Shown one piece after another: positions 1 through 7,035 of a stretch of 7,660 bases of DNA. Position 1 is the stretch's first letter, and every line of letters begins with the position of its first letter. The stretch comes from Fusobacteriaceae bacterium. GTDB taxonomy: Bacteria > Fusobacteriota > Fusobacteriia > Fusobacteriales > Fusobacteriaceae. Below the pieces are notes generated by a model. It searched no databases. It was not told the origin of the DNA and saw nothing but the letters and a program-made list of their open reading frames with translations. The position numbers and the translations under genes are program-made. The stretch covers positions 1 through 7,660 of the forward strand of contig JAFGUR010000283.1 of assembly GCA_016938425.1 (NCBI GenBank), written 5' to 3'.

Positions 1-1475
1 AGGTCAATAATACTAAAAGAAGCATAAGTATTTAATTTTTCCCCATAAATATTAACCATTATATAATGATTTTGAAAGTCATCTCTGCCTTTTTCTTTAT
101 CTCTATTTATATACTCGTATTTATATTTAATTTTTCCGCTTTCCGTAAGGTTGTATTTATAACTTCCGTAATATGCTGTATATAACTTATCACCTTCATT
201 ATATTTAGATTCCAATCCTATCGTAAAATTACTTTTTCCTCCGTAAACCATTTCTCCGTTTAAGTACTGTAGTTTATCAAAAGTTAATGAGTTGTTGTCA
301 GCCATTCCTGTTAAGGTTCTTTTATTCCCGCTTTTCTCAGCATAACCTACCGTAGCTTGGAATTTTTTTATTGGATATTTTACATCTATTTCAAAGTCTC
401 TGTTATCATTATTCCCGTTTTTTAGGAACATTGCTTCAAAAAACTTATAATCTAGTTTTGTTATCAAGTTAAATGTATCGGAAAAATCTTCGTTAACCGT
501 TACCCCTGTTGCATTATTTTCTACGTATTTCCCGTCATAATCTGTTCTTGTTTTTTCTAAGTATATTCCAATATTATCACTTGCTACCGCAATTCCGTAA
601 GAGTCGAAAGAGTCATACTGATAAAGCTTCTCATTGGAACTTCCCTCATTTTCTTTATAACTATAAGAATTGTGGTTATCATAAATAACATTGTTAAAAT
701 GAGAACTTATATATCTTTCATAGTCCGGCGTATGAAAATTCAAGCTATAACCCTTTGCTATATTGCTTTCAAACTGACCTTTTATAAGTAATTCTCCATT
801 CTTTCTTTCTTTATCGGAAGTTTCACTCTCCAAAAAGAATTCATAATTATTTCTCTTAAATGCTAATCCCAACTGATGTGCACCTTTGAAATTATTATTT
901 TCTGCTGTATCATTTATGTTGTAATCGATATTAGATTTCAAATAAAAATTTATATCATTTAAAAAATTTAATTTATCGTTTATGGAAGAATCGGAAGTTA
1001 TGAATTGATTTTTTCTATTAATATCTTTTTCAATGCTATCCACTTTTGTTTGTAACTTCGATAAATTTTCTTTTGTTGTCTCTGTTGCAAATCTATTCTC
1101 TTCGATTCTTGCTTCAAAAGAATCAACTTTTTTTAAATAAGTTTGAGAATCAAAACCAAACTTTGATAGTTCCTCAGAAAATTCATAAACTATATGTTCT
1201 ATAACAACAAAGTCAGCTCTATCTGCCTTTACATTTTCAATTCGATCCAAGGTTTTTGACAAAAAATAAGCCATATCAAAACGATTTATAGACTTTTCTC
1301 CGTTAAATATATTACTATTGATATCCAAAATTCCTTTTTTCGTAAGATTTTCTATAGATTTGTATGCCCAATGTTCCGAAGTAATATCGGTATATTTCAA
1401 CGGGACATTTGTATTTTCTGCAAACATAAAATTAATTAATGAAACATACAGTGCAAATTGTAATAATTTTTTCAT
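1..1475 (-). CDS. SLH-domain outer-membrane protein (OmpM-like porin/tether), C-terminus cut by window edge
   Basis: This frame is open from an ATG at 1475 to the left edge: 491 residues are seen and the C-terminus is missing. Residues 1-19 form a signal peptide (MKKLLQFALYVSLINFMFA, then E). Residues about 27-80 form one S-layer homology domain, with the typical YTDITSEHWAY start, KKGIL, and RFDMAYFLSK end. Residues about 81-155 are charged and heptad-like, probably a coiled-coil stalk. From about 165 onward, alternating polar/hydrophobic strands with many Tyr, Asn and Gly (for example LGLAFKRNNYEFFLESE) look like an outer-membrane beta-barrel. In diderms with this layout (OmpM family), the SLH domain binds the cell wall while the barrel sits in the outer membrane as a porin. 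That role is inferred here. GGAGG at 1482-1486 is 6 nt before this ATG, favouring it over the ATG at 1481. It is transcribed separately from the upstream tRNA. The exact subfamily is uncertain. Confidence 0.8.
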   Translation of the reverse strand, partial: MKKLLQFALYVSLINFMFAENTNVPLKYTDITSEHWAYKSIENLTKKGILDINSNIFNGEKSINRFDMAYFLSKTLDRIENVKADRADFVVIEHIVYEFSEELSKFGFDSQTYLKKVDSFEARIEENRFATETTKENLSKLQTKVDSIEKDINRKNQFITSDSSINDKLNFLNDINFYLKSNIDYNINDTAENNNFKGAHQLGLAFKRNNYEFFLESETSDKERKNGELLIKGQFESNIAKGYSLNFHTPDYERYISSHFNNVIYDNHNSYSYKENEGSSNEKLYQYDSFDSYGIAVASDNIGIYLEKTRTDYDGKYVENNATGVTVNEDFSDTFNLITKLDYKFFEAMFLKNGNNDNRDFEIDVKYPIKKFQATVGYAEKSGNKRTLTGMADNNSLTFDKLQYLNGEMVYGGKSNFTIGLESKYNEGDKLYTAYYGSYKYNLTESGKIKYKYEYINRDKEKGRDDFQNHYIMVNIYGEKLNTYASFSIID

Positions 1476-1492
1476 ATTCATCCTCCAACAAA

Positions 1493-1521
1493 AGTATAAC
1501 ACAAACTATTCTCTAAGGCAA
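1493..1521 (-). promoter_or_regulatory. Promoter of the SLH outer-membrane protein gene
   Basis: On the minus strand TTGCCT (1521-1516) is followed by a 17-nt spacer and TATACT (1498-1493). TGT directly before the -10 box gives an extended -10. The predicted transcript would begin near 1486, so the leader would be only about 11 nt and would start at the Shine-Dalgarno sequence. The boxes are read directly; use of the promoter is inferred. Confidence 0.6.
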
Positions 1522-1564
1522 CAATATGAAACGTAAATTAACATAAATAACATTATTAATTTGT

Positions 1565-1602
1565 AAAAAAAAAGCTTAACTTTAATTAACAAAGTTAAGC
1601 TT
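1565..1602 (-). terminator. Intrinsic terminator after tRNA-Gln
   Basis: A perfect 12-bp inverted repeat (AAGCTTAACTTT at 1572-1583 and AAAGTTAAGCTT at 1591-1602) encloses a 7-nt loop. On the minus strand it is followed by a run of nine T (1573-1565, partly shared with the stem base). It lies 12 nt beyond the CCA end of the tRNA. The stem is AT-rich but long. Confidence 0.8.
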
Positions 1603-1614
1603 AACATTTCAAAA

Positions 1615-1689
1615 TGGTTGGGCTGGAAGGATTCGAACCTTCGCATGACGCAGTCAAAGTGCGTTGCCTTACCGCTTGGCGACAGCCCA
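1615..1689 (-). tRNA. tRNA-Gln (anticodon UUG), CCA encoded
   Basis: The 75-nt gene folds as a full cloverleaf. The acceptor stem is TGGGCTG/CAGCCCA with discriminator A (1618) and an encoded CCA (1617-1615). The D arm is GCC...GGC with an AAGCGGTAA loop. The anticodon arm is ACGCA-CTTTGAC-TGCGT, placing anticodon TTG at 1657-1655, which reads CAA/CAG glutamine codons. The variable loop is CATGC, and the T arm is GAAGG-TTCGAAT-CCTTC. The weak first pair (U1-A72) is typical of bacterial tRNA-Gln. It has its own promoter and terminator and no neighbouring tRNA, so it is a single-gene unit between the spoVG operon and the outer-membrane protein gene. Confidence 0.97.
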
Positions 1690-1706
1690 ATCTGTCAGAC
1701 TTGTCT

Positions 1707-1735
1707 ATATTATCTTATTTTATTGGAAATGTCAA
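1707..1735 (-). promoter_or_regulatory. Promoter of tRNA-Gln
   Basis: On the minus strand a perfect TTGACA (1735-1730) is separated by 17 nt from TAATAT (1712-1707). The predicted start is near 1700, giving about a 10-nt 5' leader before the tRNA. A consensus -35 suits a highly expressed stable-RNA gene. Confidence 0.8.
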
Positions 1736-1748
1736 CAAATTTTACAAT

Positions 1749-1774
1749 AAAAAATGTGCCTAAGCACATTTTTT
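1749..1774 (-). terminator. Intrinsic terminator at the end of the mfd-spoVG operon
   Basis: ATGTGC (1754-1759) and GCACAT (1764-1769) form the core stem around a 4-nt loop, extended by flanking A/T runs to 11 bp. The minus strand ends in a T tract (1754-1749). The outer stem begins inside the spoVG stop codon (1776-1774). The structure is symmetrical enough to work in both directions, but no plus-strand gene approaches it. Confidence 0.85.
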
Positions 1775-2067
1775 TATTCTTCTTCAACATCGGTTACTTC
1801 TGCAGTATGAAGGTTTTTTTCATAATATTCAATAACTACATCCGTAATTTCTTTTCTTTTTTCAGGTGTTATCGGATGTGCAATATCTTTAAATTCTCCG
1901 CTAGGCATTCTTCTGCTTGGCATAGCTACAAACATACCTTTTTGACCGTCAATTATTTTTAACCCATGAATAACAAAACACTCGTCAAAAGTTACATCTG
2001 CATAAGCTTTTAATTTTGCTTCATTTTCCCCTTTAACAACTCTTACTCTTACATCTGTGATTTTCAT
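1774..2067 (-). CDS. spoVG: SpoVG family RNA/DNA-binding regulator
   Basis: This 97-residue protein has the usual SpoVG length and opening (MKITDVRVRVVKGENEAKLKAYADVTFD). The core HGLKIIDGQKGMFVAMPSRRMPSGEFKDIAHPI at about 34-67 is the family signature, followed by the helix PEKRKEITDVVIEYYEK and an acidic tail (DVEEE). SpoVG proteins are small cytoplasmic regulators that bind RNA and DNA in many bacteria that never sporulate; nothing here implies sporulation. The start is fixed by GGAAGGTG (2083-2076), 8 nt before ATG. It lies 29 nt downstream of ispE with no promoter visible between them, so it is very probably the last gene of the operon. In B. subtilis spoVG lies close downstream of ispE, so the pairing is conserved. 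Its regulatory targets cannot be told from the sequence. Confidence 0.97.
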   Translation of the reverse strand: MKITDVRVRVVKGENEAKLKAYADVTFDECFVIHGLKIIDGQKGMFVAMPSRRMPSGEFKDIAHPITPEKRKEITDVVIEYYEKNLHTAEVTDVEEE

Positions 2068-2096
2068 GTTTTTTGCACCTTCCTTTTGGGTTTTGT

Positions 2097-2957
2097 TTAT
2101 ATAAAGTCATTAAGACCTATAAAACAATCAGTAAATTCACTTCTTAAACTAGTGTAGATTTGTTGTGAATTTTCCTTATCAGAAATCAAGTAATAACAAC
2201 TACCACTGCCCGACATTTTAAAGTTTTTGCTGATTTTATTTAATCTCTCTTCAAAGGTTTTTACATTTTCATTTAGGAGTAAACTTGTTTGTTGAAGGTG
2301 ATTTTCTATATTATCTATAACTTTTTCCGGATTATTTGCCTTCAATCCTTCTATTATTTTATCTATATCGGCCCATTTTTTGTTCTCCAACAAAGAATAC
2401 CCTCTATAGGCTTCTACCGTACTTATTCCGAAATTTGGTTTTATCAGAATAATTTTTACATCCAGATTATTTTCTATTTTTTCTAAAACTTCACCTATTC
2501 CTTTTGCTCTGACAGTTTTATTAACTATAAAAAACGGAATATCTGCTCCGATTTTTTTTCCTAAATCTATCATTTGTTCAAGATTTAAAGGAAATTCATG
2601 ATATTCATTTAAAATTTTCAGAAAAAATGCTCCGTCTGAACTTCCTCCTCCCAAACCTGCTTGAAAAGGTATGTTCTTCTCCAAATATACCTCAATATTT
2701 TCCCTTTGTAAAGATGTCTCATTATAAAAAGCTTCATACACTTTATAAATAATATTTCTCTTATCTAATGGGACACCTTTTATATTCGATTTAATTATTA
2801 AGTTTCCTTTTTTTTGATAAAATTTTATATTAAGATTATCAAAGAGGTTAATAGGCGCCATAATCATATCCAATTCATGGTAACCATTATTCGTTTTACC
2901 CAATATATTTAGTCCCAAATTAATTTTTGCATTTGCTTTTATTTTTTTTTCTATCAT
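2097..2957 (-). CDS. ispE: 4-diphosphocytidyl-2-C-methyl-D-erythritol kinase
   Basis: IspE phosphorylates the 2-hydroxyl of CDP-methylerythritol with ATP, a cytoplasmic step of the MEP (non-mevalonate) pathway to isoprenoids. The 286 residues match the usual length. The N-terminus has the substrate-side lysine in ANAKINLGL (K11) and GYHELDMIM. The GHMP-kinase ATP loop PFQAGLGGGSSDGA spans 97-110. GADIPFF at 137-143 carries the expected catalytic Asp139, and the third GHMP motif MSGSGSCYYL is at 249-258. All key motifs are intact, so it should be active. The ATG overlaps the rqcP stop in ATGA (4 nt). The site before it is weak (AGAAGAT), so translation is probably coupled to rqcP. It implies that the organism makes isoprenoid precursors by the MEP route. 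Confidence 0.97.
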   Translation of the reverse strand: MIEKKIKANAKINLGLNILGKTNNGYHELDMIMAPINLFDNLNIKFYQKKGNLIIKSNIKGVPLDKRNIIYKVYEAFYNETSLQRENIEVYLEKNIPFQAGLGGGSSDGAFFLKILNEYHEFPLNLEQMIDLGKKIGADIPFFIVNKTVRAKGIGEVLEKIENNLDVKIILIKPNFGISTVEAYRGYSLLENKKWADIDKIIEGLKANNPEKVIDNIENHLQQTSLLLNENVKTFEERLNKISKNFKMSGSGSCYYLISDKENSQQIYTSLRSEFTDCFIGLNDFI

Positions 2958-3259
2958 AAATCTTCTAAGCTATCCTCTCTTACCAAATCTTCGTCATTGA
3001 TTTGTATTTTTTTGGTTTCCATTATTTCTATCAAATCAGATGCTTCTGCTTTTCCTACATTTCCTTCAGGTACTACAATAACCTTGGCTTTTATATATCT
3101 GTTAAAATATTCTATTTCAAGTATATCTGCCACTTTTACTTCTGCCGAAGATTTTACTACCTTTCCGTTTATCTTTATTTTTTTATTATCGCAAACCAGC
3201 TTTGCAACAGGCCTTCTTTTTATTATTCTTGATACTTTTAAAAATTTATCTAATCTCAA
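2954..3259 (-). CDS. rqcP: S4-domain RNA-binding protein RqcP (YabO/Hsp15-like)
   Basis: RqcP is a small S4-domain protein that, in Firmicutes, binds stalled 50S subunits with RqcH and supports C-terminal alanine tailing of blocked nascent chains. The S4 fold spans about residues 1-60: MRLDKFLKVSRIIKRRPVAK, then KIKINGKVVKSSAEVKVAD and the strand ILEIEYFNRYIKAKV. This closely follows the B. subtilis protein as I recall it (MRLDKFLKVSRLIKRR...). The C-terminal 35 residues are an acidic extension. The frame is also open from a GTG at 3268, but the only ribosome site (AAGGA, 3274-3270) is 1 nt from that codon and 10 nt from TTG at 3259. The TTG also gives the family start MRLDKF, so I chose it (101 residues; 104 from GTG). 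It follows mazG and overlaps ispE by 4 nt. Whether rqcH is present is not visible here. Confidence 0.9.
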   Translation of the reverse strand: MRLDKFLKVSRIIKRRPVAKLVCDNKKIKINGKVVKSSAEVKVADILEIEYFNRYIKAKVIVVPEGNVGKAEASDLIEIMETKKIQINDEDLVREDSLEDL

Positions 3260-3274
3260 TAACTTCACTTCCTT

Positions 3275-3985
3275 TTATTTTTGTTTATGTACATTTACTT
3301 CGTACTCTCTAAATCTCTTTTCAAATCTATTATTTTCTTTTCTTAATTCCTCACTAGGCTCTATATTTAAAATTTTTCCGAAATTAGTCAGAGCAAACAA
3401 AAGTTTTCCGTACTCTTCTTTTAAATTTTCCTCTAAACTCGATTCTTTTGAATATTTTTTCAATTTTTCATAACTTTCCTCTATTCTTTTTAAACTATCA
3501 TCTACATTTTGAGGTTCGATTCCTGTTTTCTTTACTTTATTTTGTATTTTAAATGCTTTCTCAAGAGATGGCATAGCTTTTGGTATTCCGTCCAAAAGTG
3601 AGTCCCTATGCTTATGATGTTTTTCGGTTTTTTTTATTTCTTCCCAGTTAACCATCACGTCATCACTGTTTTTTACATCAACATCCCCGAATATGTGTGG
3701 ATGTCTTCTTATTAATTTCTCCGTTATTTCCCTACAAACATCATCAATATTAAAATATTTTTTTTCTTCCATAATTTCGGCTTGAAATACCACCTGAAGA
3801 AGAAGATCTCCTAGCTCTCCTTTTAATTCTTCGTGCTTTTCCTCTTCCATTACTTCTACCACTTCATAACATTCTTCTATCAATGTCTTCTTCAAACTAT
3901 CCAAAGTCTGTTCTCTGTCCCAAGGACAACCATTGGGAGCCCTTAATTTTTTCATAATATCTACCAAATTATAAAATTCCTTCAC
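3275..3985 (-). CDS. mazG: Nucleoside triphosphate pyrophosphohydrolase MazG
   Basis: MazG hydrolyses (d)NTPs to NMPs and pyrophosphate; it clears abnormal nucleotides and can lower (p)ppGpp. The 236 residues hold two MazG domains, the standard arrangement. Domain 1 has GCPWDREQTLDSLKKTL (19-35), the metal motif EECYE (37-41) and ELGDLLLQ (57-64). Next comes the HPHIFGD segment (95-101). Domain 2 has KAFKIQNKVKKTG (143-155), EESYE (169-173) and EEYGKLLFALTN (190-201). The second half of its metal motif has Lys194 where Asp is expected. The start is GTG at 3985, directly after the mfd stop; the ribosome site GGAGG (3995-3991, spacing 5) lies within the last Mfd codons. The last codons and stop coincide with a copy of the 19-bp repeat. 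The family call is secure; activity of domain 2 is doubtful. Confidence 0.95.
   Translation of the reverse strand: MKEFYNLVDIMKKLRAPNGCPWDREQTLDSLKKTLIEECYEVVEVMEEEKHEELKGELGDLLLQVVFQAEIMEEKKYFNIDDVCREITEKLIRRHPHIFGDVDVKNSDDVMVNWEEIKKTEKHHKHRDSLLDGIPKAMPSLEKAFKIQNKVKKTGIEPQNVDDSLKRIEESYEKLKKYSKESSLEENLKEEYGKLLFALTNFGKILNIEPSEELRKENNRFEKRFREYEVNVHKQK
3276..3294 (-). repeat. 19-bp repeat, copy 6 (inside the mazG 3' end)
   Basis: On the minus strand this reads ATGTACATAAACAAAAATA. It differs at one position from copy 2 upstream of mfd (ATGTACATATACAAAAATA). It covers the mazG codons for V-H-K-Q-K and the stop, and it is inverted relative to the other five copies. Confidence 0.7.
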
Positions 3986-6961
3986 TTATTCCTCCTCAAA
4001 CTCTCCTAAAAACTCGTCAATATTGCTTACTTTTACAGCTTTTTCTTTTCCTAAATATTTAACTTTTCCGTTCATTACAAGGTTCTGTAATTTTTCCACA
4101 TTAAACAGATTCTCGTTTACACTTACAATAAATTGTCCTTCTCTTTCCTCTATTTTTCTTATTCCCATGTTTTTAGCCATAATTTTTATTTTATTAAATT
4201 TAAATAAATTTTCTACTTCAACGGGAATTTTTCCGAATCTGTCTTTTATTTCATTTTTTAATTCCAAAAGTTCGGATAATTTTGAAACCTGCAATATTCT
4301 CTTGTATACAACTATTTTTTCTTCTTCTCTTATATATTCGTCAGGTATATATCCTTCTTTTTTTATCTCCAAAATTACATCATTCTCTTCTATTTTAATT
4401 CCTTTTATCTTTTTCATTTCTTCTTCCAACATTTTTATATAAAGGTCGTAACCAAAGGATTCTATTGCTCCATGTTGTTTGTCCCCCAATATTTCCCCTG
4501 CACCTCTTATTCTCATATCTTCCAAAGAAAGCTGAAAACCTGCTCCTATGTCTCCCAAATTTAAAAGTGTTTCTTTTCTTTGTTCGGTTTTATTGGAGAA
4601 TTTTCTTCCGCTGTCTACCAATAAATAACAATAAGCTTTTCTTCCGCCTCTTCCAACTCTTCCTCTTAGTTGGTAAATTTGCGAAAGTCCTAATTTATCT
4701 ATTCCTTCTATGATTATTGTATTGGCATTTTCGATATCTATACCATTCTCTATAATTGTCGTAGTTAAAAGTATGTCAAACTCTCCGTTTTCAAAAGAAT
4801 GGATTTTTCTTTTGATTTCCCCTGCAGTCATCCTCCCATGAATATAATCTATTTTTACATGACCCGGAACAATTTTTATAAGTTCGTTGAGCTTATTTTT
4901 CATATTTTGAACGGAATTATAAAGATAAAATATTTGACCTTCTCTGCTTATTTCTTTCATTATTACTTCTTTTACTTTTTTGGCATCGCTTTCCAAAAAA
5001 TCCGTTTCTACAGGTATTCTATTTGTTGGGGCCGTTTCTATTATTGAAATATCTCTTATTCCCAGAAGAGCCAAATTCAAAGTTCGCGGTATGGGAGTAG
5101 CCGTAAGAGTTAACATATCTACATTCACTCTCAACTTTTTCAAAGCTTCTTTAGCCTTTACACCGAATTTTTGCTCTTCATCGATAATTACAAGTCCCAA
5201 ATCCTTGAATTTTACATCACCCGAAAGTAACCTGTGAGTTCCTATCAAAATATCTATTCCACCGATTTTAGCTTCTTCCAAAATAATTCTTTGCTCTTTT
5301 TCTCCTTCCAATCTGGAAAGAAGTTTTATGTTAAGAGGAAAGTTCTTGAATCTTTCCATAAATCTTTCGTAATGCTGATGAGCCAAAACAGTTGTAGGTG
5401 CCAAAAGAACAACTTGTTTTTGATCCATTGTAGCTTTAAATGCTGCACGCAACGCTACTTCCGTTTTTCCGTATCCCACATCTCCACAAACTATTCTATC
5501 CATAATTTTATAGCTTTCCATATCATTTTTTACTTCCTGAATAGCTTTTGACTGATCTTTGGTCTCGTTATAAGGAAAACCTTCTTCAAATTCTTCCTGC
5601 CAAACAGTATCGGCCGAGAATTTAAATCCGTTATTTGCTTCACGTTTGGCTTGTATTTCCAAAAGTTCTTTTGCATATTCTTCAATATCTTTACGAAGTT
5701 TTTCCCTTTTCTTTCTGAATCCTTTACGACCAAGTTTGTAGATTTCCGGTATAATTCCCGGTTCGCTTATATATCTTTCTATTTTGTTTATTCCTTCGAT
5801 AGGAACATACAATTTGTCTTCGTCTGCATATTTTATCGATATATAATCTCTATTATCTATTATTTCTATCCTTAAAAATATACCTACTCCGTAATTCTCG
5901 TGAATTACATAATCACCTCTTCGGATTTGATTAATACTATTAAGCTTTAGGGCTTCCGTTCTCTTTTCGCTTCTCTTAATTCTTATTCCCTTAAGTTCTC
6001 TATCTGTAAGAATTAATTCTTTTCCTATTTTAAAACCTTCAAAATGAGGTACTCTATCTATTTTTACAGGGTATTTTTCAAATATTTCTTTATATCTTTT
6101 TTGCTCTTCCGTAAATATTGTAATTTTTGAATTTTTACTCAAATTTTTTATATAATTTATATCAGAGAAGTTTTCGATATCTTCGTTAGTAAATCTTTTT
6201 AGTTCAAATTTCTTAGCAGTACTCTTTATTTTAAAAAATTCTTCCCTCAACTCTTCTTCTTTGTCTCTAAAGTTAAGCAAATACTCTTCAAATTTATAGT
6301 CGATTAATTCTTCGTTTTCTAGCATGAACTCATAATTTTTAAGACCCAATTCTTTTATTAAATTCATAAAGCTATACTGTTCGCTTCTACCTATATTTCC
6401 AAATATCTCTACTCTTTCTATTTTTTTTAGAGACTTTTGACTATCTATGTCAAAATATCTTATTTCTTCCAACTGGTTATCAAAAAACTCAAATCTCAAT
6501 GGTTCCTTTTCAGTAAGAGGAAAAATATCCAAAATATCTCCTCTTAAACTAAATTCTCCTTTTTTTTCAACCAGATAATTATTTTCAAAACCGTTTTCGG
6601 ACAAAAAATTTCTAACTTCATTTATTTTATATTCTTTACCCTTTTCCAATATTATACTTTTCCCCTTTTTAAAATATTTTTTAAAAAGAGAATCTACCGA
6701 AAGAAATACTATTCCTTTTTCATCTGATTCAAAAAATTGTATTAATTCGTAATTTTTTCCTCTGAATTCCTCTTCGGTATAATTATAGTTTTCTATTTTC
6801 AACTTTTTTATTTTAGAAAAATCATCTATGGCAAAATAGTAATCGTTAATATTTTTATTGGACGAGGATATATATATTATTTTTTTATTTTTGTTAATAA
6901 GAACAAAAGGTATACTTCCTCTATAAAAACTTCCGTTCATTTCTTTTATGTTCTCAAACAT
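3986..6961 (-). CDS. mfd: Transcription-repair coupling factor Mfd (short form)
   Basis: Mfd is an ATP-driven DNA translocase that pushes stalled RNA polymerase off DNA and recruits UvrA for nucleotide excision repair. From ATG 6961 it has 991 residues, versus about 1150-1180 in E. coli and B. subtilis. The UvrB-like UvrA-binding module is present at about 130-185 (GEFSLRGDILDIFP, with R140, and LRFEFFD). The polymerase-interaction domain starts near 349 (GDYVIHENYGVGIF, then DKLYVPIEGI). The translocase has Walker A GDVGYGKT (493-500), DEEQ (594-597), TATPIPRT (620-627) and RGRVGR (766-771). A TRCF C-terminal domain follows from about 870. The frame extends to a TTG at 6988, but GGGAGG (6975-6970) lies 8 nt before ATG 6961, so ATG is preferred. 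About 115 residues are missing between the UvrA-binding and polymerase-binding parts. First gene of the operon. Confidence 0.96.
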   Translation of the reverse strand: MFENIKEMNGSFYRGSIPFVLINKNKKIIYISSSNKNINDYYFAIDDFSKIKKLKIENYNYTEEEFRGKNYELIQFFESDEKGIVFLSVDSLFKKYFKKGKSIILEKGKEYKINEVRNFLSENGFENNYLVEKKGEFSLRGDILDIFPLTEKEPLRFEFFDNQLEEIRYFDIDSQKSLKKIERVEIFGNIGRSEQYSFMNLIKELGLKNYEFMLENEELIDYKFEEYLLNFRDKEEELREEFFKIKSTAKKFELKRFTNEDIENFSDINYIKNLSKNSKITIFTEEQKRYKEIFEKYPVKIDRVPHFEGFKIGKELILTDRELKGIRIKRSEKRTEALKLNSINQIRRGDYVIHENYGVGIFLRIEIIDNRDYISIKYADEDKLYVPIEGINKIERYISEPGIIPEIYKLGRKGFRKKREKLRKDIEEYAKELLEIQAKREANNGFKFSADTVWQEEFEEGFPYNETKDQSKAIQEVKNDMESYKIMDRIVCGDVGYGKTEVALRAAFKATMDQKQVVLLAPTTVLAHQHYERFMERFKNFPLNIKLLSRLEGEKEQRIILEEAKIGGIDILIGTHRLLSGDVKFKDLGLVIIDEEQKFGVKAKEALKKLRVNVDMLTLTATPIPRTLNLALLGIRDISIIETAPTNRIPVETDFLESDAKKVKEVIMKEISREGQIFYLYNSVQNMKNKLNELIKIVPGHVKIDYIHGRMTAGEIKRKIHSFENGEFDILLTTTIIENGIDIENANTIIIEGIDKLGLSQIYQLRGRVGRGGRKAYCYLLVDSGRKFSNKTEQRKETLLNLGDIGAGFQLSLEDMRIRGAGEILGDKQHGAIESFGYDLYIKMLEEEMKKIKGIKIEENDVILEIKKEGYIPDEYIREEEKIVVYKRILQVSKLSELLELKNEIKDRFGKIPVEVENLFKFNKIKIMAKNMGIRKIEEREGQFIVSVNENLFNVEKLQNLVMNGKVKYLGKEKAVKVSNIDEFLGEFEEE
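3989..3997 (-). promoter_or_regulatory. mazG ribosome binding site within Mfd codons
   Basis: GAGGAGGAA on the minus strand is both the final Glu-Glu-Glu codons of Mfd and a near-perfect Shine-Dalgarno sequence. GGAGG lies 5 nt before the mazG GTG. The stop TAA and the GTG are adjacent, which favours reinitiation or tight coupling. Confidence 0.75.
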
Positions 6962-6996
6962 ATCAGTATCCTCCCAAAATTCCTTCAATTATTTTT

Positions 6997-7025
6997 ATTT
7001 TAACTCTTTTTTTACTGTAATTCAA
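6997..7025 (-). promoter_or_regulatory. Promoter of the mfd-mazG-rqcP-ispE-spoVG operon
   Basis: On the minus strand TTGAAT (7025-7020) is followed by exactly 17 nt and TAAAAT (7002-6997). The predicted start is near 6990, giving a leader of about 29 nt that contains the GGGAGG site for the ATG at 6961. It would not allow use of the TTG at 6988, whose ribosome site would not be transcribed. A 19-bp repeat lies 10 bp upstream of the -35 box. This is the best-placed promoter upstream of the operon; the background is AT-rich, so it remains a prediction. Confidence 0.6.
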
Positions 7026-7035
7026 GCTTTATTAA

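Noticed and set aside
1749..1774. Bidirectional terminator serving a plus-strand gene
   Set aside because: The hairpin is symmetrical, but no plus-strand gene leads into it.
1318..1962. Plus-strand frames over the SLH gene, tRNA and spoVG
   Set aside because: They are antisense to well-supported genes; one runs straight through the tRNA-Gln and the other through the SLH signal peptide.
2997..3473. 158-codon plus-strand frame opposite rqcP and mazG
   Set aside because: It is antisense to two conserved genes, Phe/Ser-rich, and lacks a start signal. Long antisense frames are expected opposite A-rich coding strands.
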